Positions 33,725-42,965 of a stretch of 64,000 nucleotides of DNA are shown in pieces. This stretch comes from Natronomonas aquatica. Lineage in GTDB: Archaea; Halobacteriota; Halobacteria; Halobacteriales; Haloarculaceae. Every line of letters starts with the position of its first letter. Position 1 is the stretch's first letter. Both the position numbers and the translations under genes were made by a program. The DNA lies in contig NZ_JAHLKM010000001.1 of the NCBI RefSeq assembly GCF_024449025.1, positions 1 to 64,000 of the forward strand. The letters are read 5' to 3'. The notes below the pieces were generated by a model. The model made no database searches. It worked only from the letters and a program-made list of their open reading frames with translations, and was not told the DNA's origin.

Positions 33725-34150
33725 TCAACCGAGCCGGAACGGCTCCTCTTCGCTCTCCTCGCCGTCGAGATCCTCCAGTTGGATCACGTCCTCGGCCTCC
33801 TGCTCTTCGACCTGCTGGCTGAGCCGCGTCACGTACTGTTTGTACTCCTCTAGCTGTTCCCGGAGGTGTTCGGCCTCCAGTTCCAGCCGCTCGTGTTCGC
33901 GGACGAAGCTTTTCGGCACTTCGACCTTCGGCGGGAAGCTCTCTGCGGCCGAGGCGGTCTCGGAGGCGCTGCCGCTTTTGAGTTCGTGTTCCGGGACGAC
34001 CCGGACCTGGCCGTCGTGAGCAACGAGGGTGTCCACGTAGTCGCGGAACACGGCCGAAAGCGAGATATCGCGCTCCTCGGCGATCTCCCGGAGGGTCTCG
34101 AAGGCTTCCTCGTTGACCCGAAAGGAGATCGTCTTGTTCTTGTTGCCCAT
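33725..34150 (-). CDS. Ribbon-helix-helix protein with C-terminal coiled coil
   Basis: 141 residues. Residues 7-50 form an RHH domain (KTISFRVNEEAFETLREIA, then a turn, then SLSAVFRDYVDTL). Residues 85-125 make a coiled coil (LELEAEHLREQLEEYKQYV), and the end is acidic. RHH proteins bind DNA as dimers; the coil would extend or oligomerise it. The minus-strand TATATATA at 34175-34182 is 26-29 bases from the ATG. Convergent with the DUF5814-like gene. Confidence 0.78.
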   Translation of the reverse strand: MGNKNKTISFRVNEEAFETLREIAEERDISLSAVFRDYVDTLVAHDGQVRVVPEHELKSGSASETASAAESFPPKVEVPKSFVREHERLELEAEHLREQLEEYKQYVTRLSQQVEEQEAEDVIQLEDLDGEESEEEPFRLG

Positions 34151-34302
34151 ATCGGTTCTAGTTGTCCCGCCCGTATATATAAGCGTTCGTCAGACGTACG
34201 CATGCCACGGTGCTGGCGGATACCCGGGGGTTCGAGAGGATCAGGAATCGTTCCGCCGGGATAACGAAAAGGCCTATCCGGGCGAGCGGCCTCGTTCCGA
34301 TA

Positions 34303-34665
34303 ATGAGCGTCGATCTCGCCTTCGGGGAGAACGAACTGCTGCCCGCGATCGCACAGGACGCCGAGACGGGCGAGGTACTGATGCTGGCGTACGTCACCGA
34401 GGAGGCGATCGAGCGGAGCCGCGAGACGGGGGAGGCTCACTACTACTCCCGGAGCGGCGAGGAACTCTGGCACAAAGGCGGCTCGAGCGGCCACGTCCAG
34501 CGGATCGAGGAGATCCGGGTCGACTGTGACGGCGACGCGATCCTGTATCTGGTCGACCAGGAAGGCGGGGCCTGCCACACTGGCTATGAGTCCTGCTTCT
34601 ATCGGACGATCGGCGGCGAGACCGTCGGCGAGAAGGTCTTCGATCCCGATGCGGTCTACGAGTAG
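34303..34665 (+). CDS. hisI: Phosphoribosyl-AMP cyclohydrolase
   Basis: 120 residues, family size for a stand-alone enzyme. [12 protein letters not shown] opens the fold, [20 protein letters not shown] is the family's core, [13 protein letters not shown] carries the metal-binding Asp-x-Asp, and C-H-T-G and SCFYR provide Cys. It opens the adenine ring of phosphoribosyl-AMP in histidine biosynthesis. No HisE domain is attached, as usual in archaea. The next gene begins 15 bases later. Confidence 0.93.
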   Translation: MSVDLAFGENELLPAIAQDAETGEVLMLAYVTEEAIERSRETGEAHYYSRSGEELWHKGGSSGHVQRIEEIRVDCDGDAILYLVDQEGGACHTGYESCFYRTIGGETVGEKVFDPDAVYE

Positions 34666-34680
34666 CTGGCGGAACAGGAG

Positions 34681-35850
34681 ATGACGGATATGACCCCGAG
34701 TACCGACACAGACGTCGACGCGGACAGCGAGGTGATCGACGAACTGCGGCGCGTCGAGAAACGCATCGAAACGCTCCGTAGCGAACTGGAAAACGGAGAC
34801 ATCCCGACGGGGAGACTCGAAGAACTGGCCGAAATCTATCGGTCCGTCGAGACGGTTCTGGACCGCTGGGAGGAGCGGGCGACCGACTGGGACGACTTCC
34901 AGGGTTACGTCGAGTTCCGGGACGATCTGGCGGAGACGCTCGAAGCGGCCCCAGAGGACGTGCCCGAACGTGACGCGTTCCTCGAAGCCGACGAGCACGT
35001 CAAAACGAGCGGCGTCTCGACGTCGCTCGATGAGTCAGACTTCGACGCCGCACGGGCGGCCCTGGAGCCGGTCCGCTCGGCCGTCGAGACCTACGAAGCC
35101 CTCGAATCCGCACGCGAAGAGCGGGGGAAGCTATACCGGCGCGCACGGCGACGTGCGACGGACCTCCGCGATCGGATCGACGCACTCGAGCGGATCGAAG
35201 CGCTGGGAGAAGCCGATCTCGACGCCCCGACCGAACGGCTCAGAGAGCCGATCGCGACGTACAACGAGTCTATCCGGGACGATTTCGAGGCCTTCCGCCG
35301 GGAGACGCCAGCCCGGGAGCTGTTGTCGTTCCTCCGGAAGGCCGCCCGGACGCCGTTCGTCGAGTACGAACCGCCGCCGGAGGAGCTCTTTGAGTACGTG
35401 CACACGCAGCCGGCCGGCGAACGGACGATCGACGAACTGCTCGAGTACGCCGAGTACTCGTCCTCGAAGCTCTCCCATTACGTCGAGGACGCGGACCTGC
35501 TGAAACGTCGGATCGCGACCAACCGGACGTACCTCGAGCGGCTGTCGGCCGATCCACTCCGCATCGAGTGGCCGCCGCGGACCGACGACGTCCTGTGGTT
35601 CCGGACGCGCGAGCTACTCCCGCTCGTCGAGCGGTTCGCCGAGGAATCGACGGTCGAAACGCTGCGGGAAGTCCGATCGTTGACCCGGAGTTCCGAGTAC
35701 GAGCGGCTCCGGCGGGCGGCCGAATCGGCCGCCGAACTCACTGACGACGAACGGCGGCGACTCGAGAGCGGGGCGATCGGAGCGGAGCTGTCGGCTGCTC
35801 GAGAGAAACTCGACCGGCTCGAGGGCGCACTCGACGAACACGATCCCTGA
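34681..35850 (+). CDS. Long coiled-coil haloarchaeal protein
   Basis: 389 residues, nearly all helical, Glu/Arg-rich and soluble. Repeating heptads occur at 15-75, 130-215 and 325-385. A more globular stretch is present around residues 215-290 (TPFVEYEPPPEELFEYVHTQ, quoted in part). It is reminiscent of SMC-related or DUF7118-type proteins, but I make no functional claim. The gene lies 15 bases after hisI and may share its transcript. Confidence 0.7.
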   Translation: MTDMTPSTDTDVDADSEVIDELRRVEKRIETLRSELENGDIPTGRLEELAEIYRSVETVLDRWEERATDWDDFQGYVEFRDDLAETLEAAPEDVPERDAFLEADEHVKTSGVSTSLDESDFDAARAALEPVRSAVETYEALESAREERGKLYRRARRRATDLRDRIDALERIEALGEADLDAPTERLREPIATYNESIRDDFEAFRRETPARELLSFLRKAARTPFVEYEPPPEELFEYVHTQPAGERTIDELLEYAEYSSSKLSHYVEDADLLKRRIATNRTYLERLSADPLRIEWPPRTDDVLWFRTRELLPLVERFAEESTVETLREVRSLTRSSEYERLRRAAESAAELTDDERRRLESGAIGAELSAAREKLDRLEGALDEHDP

Positions 35851-35862
35851 CCCGCGGGCGAG

Positions 35863-37242
35863 TCAGCCCTCGGATGACCCGGCGGCCACGATCGCGTCGT
35901 AGAACTCCTCCAGCAGGCGCTCGGCCCGTCCTTCGCGTCGAGCCTCGGCGTACAGCCTGACGAGCGGCTCCGTCCCGCTCGGGCGAGCGAGTACCCACGC
36001 GTCGCCGTAATCCAGCCGGTAGCCGTCGAGCGTCGTCAACTCGGCATCGGCGGCCTCGGCGTGTGATTCGGCGGCCTCGAGCATGGCCGCCCGTTCGGTT
36101 TCGTCGCCGTATACGACGTTCTCACGGACCATCGTATAGCCGCCGTACTCGGCGACGACGTCGCTCGCCGGTTTCTCGACGAGGAGTTCGAGGAACCGCG
36201 CGGCCGTGTACGCCCCGTCGCGGGCGAGCCGGTAGTCGGGAAACAGAACGCCGCCGTTTCCCTCCCCGGCGATCGGCACGCTCGCGCCGGCCCCGTCGAG
36301 TTCGCGGATGCGCGTGATGAGATGTGTGCTGCCGATCGGCGTCAATTCGAGGTCGGCGCCGGCGTCGGCGGCGACGTCGACGAGCCGCTGGGAGACGTTG
36401 ACCGCCGAGACCACGACGTCGTCGGCCTCGAGCTCGGCCGCCGCGAGGGCGGCCAAGGACGACTCGCCCTCGATGTGACGTCCGTTCTCGTCGATGAAGA
36501 TCGCCCGGTCGGCGTCGCCGTCGTGTGCGATTCCGACGTCGGCGTCGCTCGAACGGACGAGCCGCTGGAGGTCCGTGAGGTTCCCGGGAACGGGCTCGGG
36601 GTTCCGGCCGGGGAAGTGGCCGTCAGGCTGGGCGTTGAGCGTCAGGATCCGACAGCCGAGTTCGCCGAAAAAGCGGGGGCTCGTGAGACAGCCGGCGCCG
36701 TGGCCGGGATCGAGCGCGACGGTGAGATCGGCCGACGCGATCGGTTCGCGCACGCCGGTCGCTTCGAGCCGATCGAGGAGTTCCTCGACGTACGCCGTTC
36801 GTGTCCCCTCGACAGTCAGGCTCGTGCCCACGTCCGCGTATCCGACGGAATCGACACCGTCGGCCGTCAACCGTGTTTCGATCCGTTCGAGAGTCCGTTC
36901 GGTGAGTTCGATGCCGTCGGCGCCGATCAGCTTGAGACCGTTGTACTGCGGCGGGTTGTGGCTCGCCGTGATTACCACGGCCGGAACCGCGTGTCGTTCG
37001 GCGTACGCCTGTGCGCCCGGCGTCGGGACGACACCGAGCCGCCGGACCGAACAGCCGACGGCGGCGAGCGCGCTCGCGGCGGCATCGACGAACATCCGGC
37101 CGGTGGTTCGCGTATCGCGGGCGACAGCGACGCTCTCGGTGTCGAGTACCGTTCCCGCCGCCGCCGCGACCTGGCCGACGAACGACGGGGTTATCTCCTC
37201 GCCGACGACACCGCGAACCCCGCTCGACCCGAAGATGTCCAT
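35863..37242 (-). CDS. glmM: Phosphoglucosamine mutase/phosphohexomutase
   Basis: 459 residues. MDIFGSSGVRGVVGEEITP is the domain I start, ITASHNPPQYNG carries the catalytic phospho-Ser, AHDGDADRAIF is the Mg loop (D-x-D-x-D), GEGNGGVLFPDYRLARDG is the sugar loop, and RPSGTEPLVRLYAEA binds phosphate. It converts glucosamine-6-P to glucosamine-1-P (or another hexose phosphate) for cell surface glycans. CCTTTGTC about 28 bases upstream supports the ATG at 37240-37242 over an in-frame ATG nine codons earlier. Confidence 0.9.
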   Translation of the reverse strand: MDIFGSSGVRGVVGEEITPSFVGQVAAAAGTVLDTESVAVARDTRTTGRMFVDAAASALAAVGCSVRRLGVVPTPGAQAYAERHAVPAVVITASHNPPQYNGLKLIGADGIELTERTLERIETRLTADGVDSVGYADVGTSLTVEGTRTAYVEELLDRLEATGVREPIASADLTVALDPGHGAGCLTSPRFFGELGCRILTLNAQPDGHFPGRNPEPVPGNLTDLQRLVRSSDADVGIAHDGDADRAIFIDENGRHIEGESSLAALAAAELEADDVVVSAVNVSQRLVDVAADAGADLELTPIGSTHLITRIRELDGAGASVPIAGEGNGGVLFPDYRLARDGAYTAARFLELLVEKPASDVVAEYGGYTMVRENVVYGDETERAAMLEAAESHAEAADAELTTLDGYRLDYGDAWVLARPSGTEPLVRLYAEARREGRAERLLEEFYDAIVAAGSSEG

Positions 37243-37516
37243 GTCTCGTCTCTCGGCGTCGGATGACAAAGGGGTTTCCGACGGGCAATCGCCACGTGTC
37301 GGGGCGGCAACCTCGCCGAATCAAAAAGCGGACTGCGACAGGAAACGACGAGAACGGAGGGGAGCGAGAGCGTCAGCAGGTCCATCCGACTGGACGAAGG
37401 GCGACTACTTCAGGTTATACACCGCAGGATCGTTCGGTGCTCGAACGCTGTTCGAGACCTCGGATTCGTCTCGAGAGGCGAAAGTTTCACGTGGGCGAAG
37501 GCGGTATACGCGGGAA

Positions 37517-38290
37517 ATGGTTGTCTCGAACGGGGATCGGGGAGAGATCGGGACAGTCGCCGACGTCCTCCGCAAGCGCGCACCGCTTCTCGAACTGCTC
37601 GCGGACGGGCCGAGAAACCAGCGCGATCTCCGGGACGAACTCGGTGTTTCACGCTCGACAGTTTATAAATCACTCCAGGAACTGACCGAAGCCGATCTCG
37701 TCACCGAACGGGCGGGCGGATACGTCCTTACCGGATTCGGACGGCTCGCCTGGCAACGGCACGACGAGTACGTCGCCCGCCTCCACCGGCTCGATACCGG
37801 CCGCCGGGTGATCGAAACGCTCCCCGAGGACAGACAGTTCCCGCCGTCGCTGTTCGAGCGCGGACGGATCGTCGTCCCGGGCCGGCACGCTCCCGAGCGG
37901 CCGTTCGATCGGCTCTCGGAGGCCGGATCGCGAGCGGATCGACTCCGCATCGTCTCGCCGTCGGGGATGCCACGGCTGCTAGCTGACCTCCACGAGAACG
38001 TCGAGGCGGACGAACAGAACGCGACGGTCGTCCTCGAGGCGGACGCGGTCTCGCGGCTTCGGTCGGCGTACGATCGGTTCGCGGCGGCGGCCGCGGCCGA
38101 CGGGCTCGAACTCCGGCGGATCGACGGGGAGTTGGCGTTCGCGGTCGTCCTGTTCGACGACGAAGAGATCGGGCTGTTCGGCTACGACACTGGCGTGTTG
38201 ATCGGGGCCGTCTTCGCCGAGGATGACGACGCGCTCGCGTGGGGTGAACGGGTCTTCGATCGGTCCCTCGAACGTTCGGTGGAAGTATAA
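37517..38290 (+). CDS. Winged-helix transcriptional regulator with FilR1-like C-terminal domain
   Basis: 257 residues. Residues 18-72 form the HTH: LLELLADGPRNQRDLRDELG, then VSRSTVYKSLQELTEADLV (both quoted in part). The rest is an alpha/beta domain ending FGYDTGVLIGAVFAEDDDALAWGE (cited in part), as in haloarchaeal relatives of the methanogen FilR1 middle domain. The ligand is unknown. The ATG at 37517 is preceded by GTATACGC. The next gene starts with a GTG 22 bases after the stop. Confidence 0.8.
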   Translation: MVVSNGDRGEIGTVADVLRKRAPLLELLADGPRNQRDLRDELGVSRSTVYKSLQELTEADLVTERAGGYVLTGFGRLAWQRHDEYVARLHRLDTGRRVIETLPEDRQFPPSLFERGRIVVPGRHAPERPFDRLSEAGSRADRLRIVSPSGMPRLLADLHENVEADEQNATVVLEADAVSRLRSAYDRFAAAAAADGLELRRIDGELAFAVVLFDDEEIGLFGYDTGVLIGAVFAEDDDALAWGERVFDRSLERSVEV

Positions 38291-38312
38291 CCGTTCCCGG
38301 AGAAGCGAACGC

Positions 38313-39098
38313 GTGAGCGACGACGATATCAGCCTCTCCGAAAAGCGGGTCTACACCGATGCGAGCGACGCGACGACGGCGTTCGTCGGAACCGAACGAG
38401 GTGTCGTTCGCGTCTCGATCTCCGACGACATCGTCGGGGGGTTCTCGCTGGAGCGGACGGACAGAGTGACCGACATCGCGGCCGCCGGCGGCCGGCTGGC
38501 GATCGGCACGCCGGAGGACGTCCTCGTTCGGTCCGACGGAACGTTCCACGGAACCGGGTTCGGCACCGCAAGCGCCGTGGGATACGACGGAAACGGTGAT
38601 CTCATCGCCGCCGGTGACGGCCACGTTGCCCGGTACGATACCGACTGGAACCAACTCGGAAAGGTGGCGGACGTCCGGGCGATCGACGGCGGGATGGTCG
38701 CCGCCCGGTCGGGCGTCCACCGGCTCGATGGAACCCACGTCGGGCTCGAAGACGTCTGGGACATCTCGACGACTGCAACGCCGCTGGCCGCGACGGGATC
38801 GGGACTGTATTATCTCGCGAACGGCTGGATGTGTGACTTCGAGGGCGATACGTCCGTCGTCGCCAGCGACGGCACGAGGAGTCACGCGGCCACGGCGGAG
38901 ACGTTGTACCGAAAGGCCACACCCGACGACGAGTGGACAGCCGTCAAGTTACCGGTCGACGGGACGATCAGCGGTATCGCCTACACCGAAGGCGTCTACG
39001 CCGTCACCGACGACGGGACCGTCCTCGCGAACGCCGGCGACGGGTGGCGACACCGGTCGCTCGGCGTACCCGGCGTCACCGGCCTGGCAGTGGTGTAG
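38313..39098 (+). CDS. Beta-propeller-like protein (HVO_0234 family type)
   Basis: 261 residues, built of short repeated strands: GTERGVVRVS, GTPEDVLVRSDG, AARSGVHRLDG, ATGSGLYYLANG and VYAVTDDGTVLANAG are successive blades. No signal peptide, so it stays in the cytoplasm. I recall this family from Haloferax as HVO_0234-type; its role is unknown. GTG start, 22 bases after the regulator gene, so probably co-transcribed with it. Confidence 0.72.
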   Translation: MSDDDISLSEKRVYTDASDATTAFVGTERGVVRVSISDDIVGGFSLERTDRVTDIAAAGGRLAIGTPEDVLVRSDGTFHGTGFGTASAVGYDGNGDLIAAGDGHVARYDTDWNQLGKVADVRAIDGGMVAARSGVHRLDGTHVGLEDVWDISTTATPLAATGSGLYYLANGWMCDFEGDTSVVASDGTRSHAATAETLYRKATPDDEWTAVKLPVDGTISGIAYTEGVYAVTDDGTVLANAGDGWRHRSLGVPGVTGLAVV

Positions 39099-39129
39099 GG
39101 CACGCGTCGGGGCGGCAGCGGAGCCACGG

Positions 39130-39137
39130 TTTATATA
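39130..39137 (+). promoter_or_regulatory. Orphan TATA box in a convergent intergenic region
   Basis: TTTATATA with good context, placed 32 bases after the beta-propeller stop. Downstream (39154-39240) there is only a 4-codon ORF (ATG at 39154) before the converging DUF373 gene ends. A GC-rich inverted repeat follows (GTCCGC near 39182 pairs with GCGGAC near 39201). It may drive a short non-coding RNA. Confidence 0.35.
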
Positions 39138-39240
39138 CCGGGACGGGACCAGCATGCCCGTGTCCTGACCGATCGCCGGCGGTCCGCGAACGGGAGTGTG
39201 GCGGACGGGCCGTCGGGCGGCGATTCCCACCTGTTTGCCC

Positions 39241-40332
39241 CTATCCGACGAGTTCCCGATCGCGGTTCTGTGGGTACCGCTGTTCGGCGACGGCGAACGC
39301 CAGCGTACTGGCGAGACCGATGAACGTGCCGGTCGTCAGCGTCACCGCGAGATACGACAGTTCGGCGAACGGTAACCGGAGAAAGAACGCGCTCAGGCCG
39401 TGTAACACGACGGCGATGGCGGTGACATAAAACGGCGCGTTGAGGTACCGCCAGCGGAAGCTTCCGGCGAGATACTCGTCAGTGATCCGACCGAGTGCGG
39501 CGACGACGCCGGCCGCGGCGGCCCACTGGACGGCTCCATAGACGAACGCGGCCGCCGCCTGAATCGGTTCGGGATCGGGTCCGAGGAGCGTCCCGATCGC
39601 CTCTGTGCCGCCGAGTCCCCCCACGACGATCAGCGCCGCTGCAACGACGTACGTGATGAGCTGGATCCGCCCGGAGAAGAGCCCGACACGGATCCGTTCC
39701 AGCGTCTCGTCGATCGTCTCCTCGAGACCGAGCCCGCGGAAGAGCACGTACAGCCCCAAAAGCGCCGAGATGACCCCCAGCGTCGAGCCGGGTAATCCGA
39801 GCGTCTCGGCGGCGATCGAGATCGGATAAATGAGAAGCAGGATACCGAGCGGGATCAGAATCGTCCCGCGCGTCTCGGGGTCCGCAAGCACCTGCTTGAA
39901 CGTGTAGTACATCGATTCGAGATCCTGCGCCTGCCTGACGACGACCCGCCGGACACCGTCGATCGGGACGCGCGACCGGATGACCGGCAACACGCTTTCG
40001 TCCTGTGCGCCGTCGGTGACGACGATCGCCCGGACGTCCTCGCCGGTCGACAGCGACGCGAGGACCGTATCGACCTCCTCACCGACCTTCCGGTTGGCCG
40101 AGACGTCGGCTTTCGCCGTTCCGGTGACGACGGCCACCTCGACGGACTCGTCGTCGATGCTGTCGTGGAGATGGACGCCCTGAAAACAGACGTTCACGTC
40201 GGAATCCTCGGGATCAGCGGTCGCTAACGCGACGGCGGCCGATTCGACGCGTTCGCGGCCGACGACGGGCGTCTCGAACGACGTCTTCCGGCCGAGATCA
40301 TCGTCCAGGTCGACACACAGGATGAGCAGCAT
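39241..40332 (-). CDS. DUF373-family membrane protein
   Basis: 363 residues. Residues 1-140 form a soluble Rossmann-like domain (LCVDLDDDLGRK, IVVTDGAQDESVLPVI). The C-terminal ~220 residues hold about six membrane helices. The family is archaeal with unknown function; the N-terminal domain suggests nucleotide or metal binding. I start at the ATG at 40330-40332, the beginning of the conserved strand. ACTTAACC lies about 30 bases before it. The long frame upstream is antisense noise. Confidence 0.82.
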   Translation of the reverse strand: MLLILCVDLDDDLGRKTSFETPVVGRERVESAAVALATADPEDSDVNVCFQGVHLHDSIDDESVEVAVVTGTAKADVSANRKVGEEVDTVLASLSTGEDVRAIVVTDGAQDESVLPVIRSRVPIDGVRRVVVRQAQDLESMYYTFKQVLADPETRGTILIPLGILLLIYPISIAAETLGLPGSTLGVISALLGLYVLFRGLGLEETIDETLERIRVGLFSGRIQLITYVVAAALIVVGGLGGTEAIGTLLGPDPEPIQAAAAFVYGAVQWAAAAGVVAALGRITDEYLAGSFRWRYLNAPFYVTAIAVVLHGLSAFFLRLPFAELSYLAVTLTTGTFIGLASTLAFAVAEQRYPQNRDRELVG

Positions 40333-40387
40333 CCCTCGTCGTGTCCTTTCCACGCGGTCGGTTAAGTGGTTTCTCCCGGGCGAGCGT

Positions 40388-41668
40388 TCAATCGCCGCCG
40401 ATCCCGCCGCCGAACGTCGAGAGATCGCTCTGGATTCCGGCCGCGAGCGTCGACTTCCGCCGGAGATCCGCCATCGAGACCGGCAACTTCGGGACGAGTT
40501 TCCGGACGGCCCCGTGGAACGTCTCCGCGACGGCCGGCTCGGTCGCGAACGCGTCCCGTATCGATTCACGGAGCTGCCAGACGCCGACCGGTGCCCAGTA
40601 CTCGCTGGTGGCGTGACGGGTCACGAACACGGTCGCCTGCCTGTCGCGGTCGGCGAGTTCCTCGAGGACGGCGAGTCTGGCTGCGTAGTACGCGCCGGCC
40701 GTCTCCTCGACGTACCCGGTCCGACCCTCGTATCCCTCGCTGTCCGCGGCCATATACAGCCGACCGTCCGGATCGGGATTCCAGATGCTCCCCGGCGCTT
40801 TCAGCTCCAGAAGCTCGAACTCCCAGTCGCCGGGGGCGGCGACGATCCAGTACTCGTTGCCCATGTAGCTGTTGTGCCACACGAGCGTCCGGTCGATCGA
40901 CGGGGCGTTTCGGATCGTCCCGCGGAGGTACTGACCGACAGTGTCGTCGACGGCCGTGATCGACCACCGCGTCGGAACGAGCCGTCTGTTCTCCCCTCGC
41001 CCGAGCGCGCCGACCGACAGGACGTTGTTGATCTCGTAGACGTCGAACCCACGGCGGTAGAGGTACGTGATCGCCCCCTCGGCCCGCCAGTCGTCGTCCG
41101 AGAGCGTCTTCTCGATCGCCCGCGGCACCGAGGGGTTCTCCGTCACCCGGGCGGTGTCGGCGCTCGCCCGGGGACCCCTCGGTGCCGCGATGTCTTCGAG
41201 GGAGCCGTCGAGATCGAACCCGGGCGAGTCGTCCAACCCGAGTTCGATATCGACCGGGCGATCCGCGATGGCGACCTCCCGCTGGGTGCCGACGAACCCG
41301 TCCCAGACGTCGTGGACGTCGACGTTCGACCGGCGCGTGGAGTTCAACAGCCCGGTTCGTCGCTGGAAGACGTCGTCGATACTGTACCCCTGACGGTACC
41401 ACTCGCTGGTCGTCGCGTAGTCGGCGGCGTCGGCCTCGTCACCGACCGGCGCGAGCAGGCCGGCGGAGACGTCAGGATACCGCGAGCGGCCGACGAACAC
41501 CGAGGGGGCCGTCGATCCGACCATCGTCGCCCCCGAAAGCGTCTCGTCGAGTCGCGTCCGCGCGTCGTCGAGGTACTCCGTGATCGCGTAGGATTTCTCC
41601 TCGGCGAGTTTGCGAACCTCGATGGACTCCTCGCGATCGAGCCCGTCGACGTACTCCTCGAGGTTCAT
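40388..41668 (-). CDS. nreA: NreA-type DNA repair protein with PCNA-interaction motif
   Basis: 426 residues. The core reads APSVFVGRSRYP, VWDGFVGTQREVAIADRPVD, YLYRRGFDVYEINNVLSVGALG, VPTRWSITAVDDT and WEFELLELKAPGSIWNP, which I recognise from archaeal Nre proteins. The C-terminus contains QSDLSTF at about residue 413, a PIP box of the Q-x-x-L-x-x-F type that binds the sliding clamp. The N-terminal Cys zinc motif of some Nre proteins is absent. It acts with PCNA and nucleases in DNA damage repair. Confidence 0.85.
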   Translation of the reverse strand: MNLEEYVDGLDREESIEVRKLAEEKSYAITEYLDDARTRLDETLSGATMVGSTAPSVFVGRSRYPDVSAGLLAPVGDEADAADYATTSEWYRQGYSIDDVFQRRTGLLNSTRRSNVDVHDVWDGFVGTQREVAIADRPVDIELGLDDSPGFDLDGSLEDIAAPRGPRASADTARVTENPSVPRAIEKTLSDDDWRAEGAITYLYRRGFDVYEINNVLSVGALGRGENRRLVPTRWSITAVDDTVGQYLRGTIRNAPSIDRTLVWHNSYMGNEYWIVAAPGDWEFELLELKAPGSIWNPDPDGRLYMAADSEGYEGRTGYVEETAGAYYAARLAVLEELADRDRQATVFVTRHATSEYWAPVGVWQLRESIRDAFATEPAVAETFHGAVRKLVPKLPVSMADLRRKSTLAAGIQSDLSTFGGGIGGD

Positions 41669-41771
41669 GTTCGGCGTTGGATCTCGGCTCCTAATAGTCG
41701 TTCGGGCGCGGACGGACGCGGACCGCCGGGAGGACCGGAACAGCTAACCCCGGCTACCCGAAGCCCGATGT

Positions 41772-42362
41772 ATGCCGGTCATCGACTGCGATCCCGACGC
41801 GGCCCGCGATCGGCTGGCGGCCGAAGGGATCGACGTCCGACCCGGGAACACGGAGCATGAACTGTGGCGGGCCGAACACGGGGGAGCGACAGCCGTCGCC
41901 TACGAGGACAGCGTCGTCGTCCAGGGGAGCGATCCGACGCGGCTCGCCGGCCTGCTCGAGGACGGTGGCGGACGGGCCCACGTCTACTTCGACGGGGCCG
42001 CACGCGGAAACCCCGGTCCAGCCGCTGTCGGATGGATCATCGTCACGGACGACGGCATCGTCGCGGAAGGCTCCGAGCGGATCGGCCGGGCGACGAACAA
42101 CCAGGCCGAATACGAGGCGCTCGTCAGTGCACTCGAGGCAGCTACGGAGTACGGCTTCGAGGAACTCCGGATCAGAGGGGATTCCCAGCTCGTCGTCAAG
42201 CAGGTCCGCGGCGAGTGGGACGTGAACGATCCGGCGCTGCGCGAAAAGCGGCTCCGTGCCCGGGAACTCCTGACGAAGATCGGGGAGTGGTCGATCGATC
42301 ACGTTCCGAGAGAGATAAACGATCGCGCGGACGAACTCGCCAACGAGGCCCTCGATGAGTGA
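41772..42362 (+). CDS. rnhA: Ribonuclease HI, archaeal type
   Basis: 196 residues. An N-terminal extension of ~68 residues is followed by the RNase H fold. The catalytic residues are Asp74 (YFDGAARGNPG), Glu113 (NNQAEYEAL), Asp137 (RGDSQL) and Asp187 (RADELAN). It degrades the RNA strand of RNA-DNA hybrids. The start ATG overlaps no other gene. It shares eight bases with the next gene, so the two are coupled. Confidence 0.92.
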   Translation: MPVIDCDPDAARDRLAAEGIDVRPGNTEHELWRAEHGGATAVAYEDSVVVQGSDPTRLAGLLEDGGGRAHVYFDGAARGNPGPAAVGWIIVTDDGIVAEGSERIGRATNNQAEYEALVSALEAATEYGFEELRIRGDSQLVVKQVRGEWDVNDPALREKRLRARELLTKIGEWSIDHVPREINDRADELANEALDE

Positions 42363-42912
42363 CGAGGATCCGATCCCGAAAGCGGTGATCGATCGCGTCG
42401 TGACCCTCTCCCGGCGCGCACGCGCAGCGGTCGACGAAAACGAACGGAACGCCTACCGTGAGGAGCGGGCCGAACTCCTCGAACGCCACGGATACGAGGC
42501 GCGGATCCGGAACGACGACACCGGTTCGACGCTGGTCCTCTACCCGACGAAGTGGGTCGAGGACGGAACGGTTCGGTTCGACCGGATCGAGGATACGGAC
42601 CGCGCGATCGAGCGTTCGCTGTCCGGTCCCGGAACGGGAGAAAACTGGGACGAGATCGACGAACACAACCGATCGATCGCGGCGACAGTCGAGGCGCACC
42701 ACGGCGACGTTCACGGCGAGACGGCGTCGGCGTTCGCGGCGTTTATGAGCAACCACTACGCGAAGCCGATCGAGGACGCGACAGCAGCCGAACGTGAGGA
42801 GTTCCGTCAGGAGTATTTCCCCCGGAACGCGTGGCCGAGCGACGAACAGCGCGAGCGGCTCGATCGATCGATGGAGCTGATCTTCGAGACGGTCGGGTCG
42901 ACGGATCCGTAA
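42355..42912 (+). CDS. rnhA operon protein (DUF7108-like)
   Basis: 185 residues, helical and acidic, no membrane segment. It begins MSDEDPIPKAVIDRVV and contains ARIRNDDTGSTLVLYPTKW and the segment FAAFMSNHYAKPI. Haloarchaea conserve this gene immediately downstream of rnhA, hence the name; its biochemical role is unknown. The eight-base overlap with rnhA implies coupled translation. Confidence 0.75.
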   Translation: MSDEDPIPKAVIDRVVTLSRRARAAVDENERNAYREERAELLERHGYEARIRNDDTGSTLVLYPTKWVEDGTVRFDRIEDTDRAIERSLSGPGTGENWDEIDEHNRSIAATVEAHHGDVHGETASAFAAFMSNHYAKPIEDATAAEREEFRQEYFPRNAWPSDEQRERLDRSMELIFETVGSTDP

Positions 42913-42965
42913 CGGAACGGTCGCGTGTCGAAAGCTCTTTGCGCCCGTCAGTTCCATGATCGGGT

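Noticed and set aside
36322-37266. 314-residue plus-strand frame
   Set aside because: Antisense to glmM, which has all its catalytic motifs.
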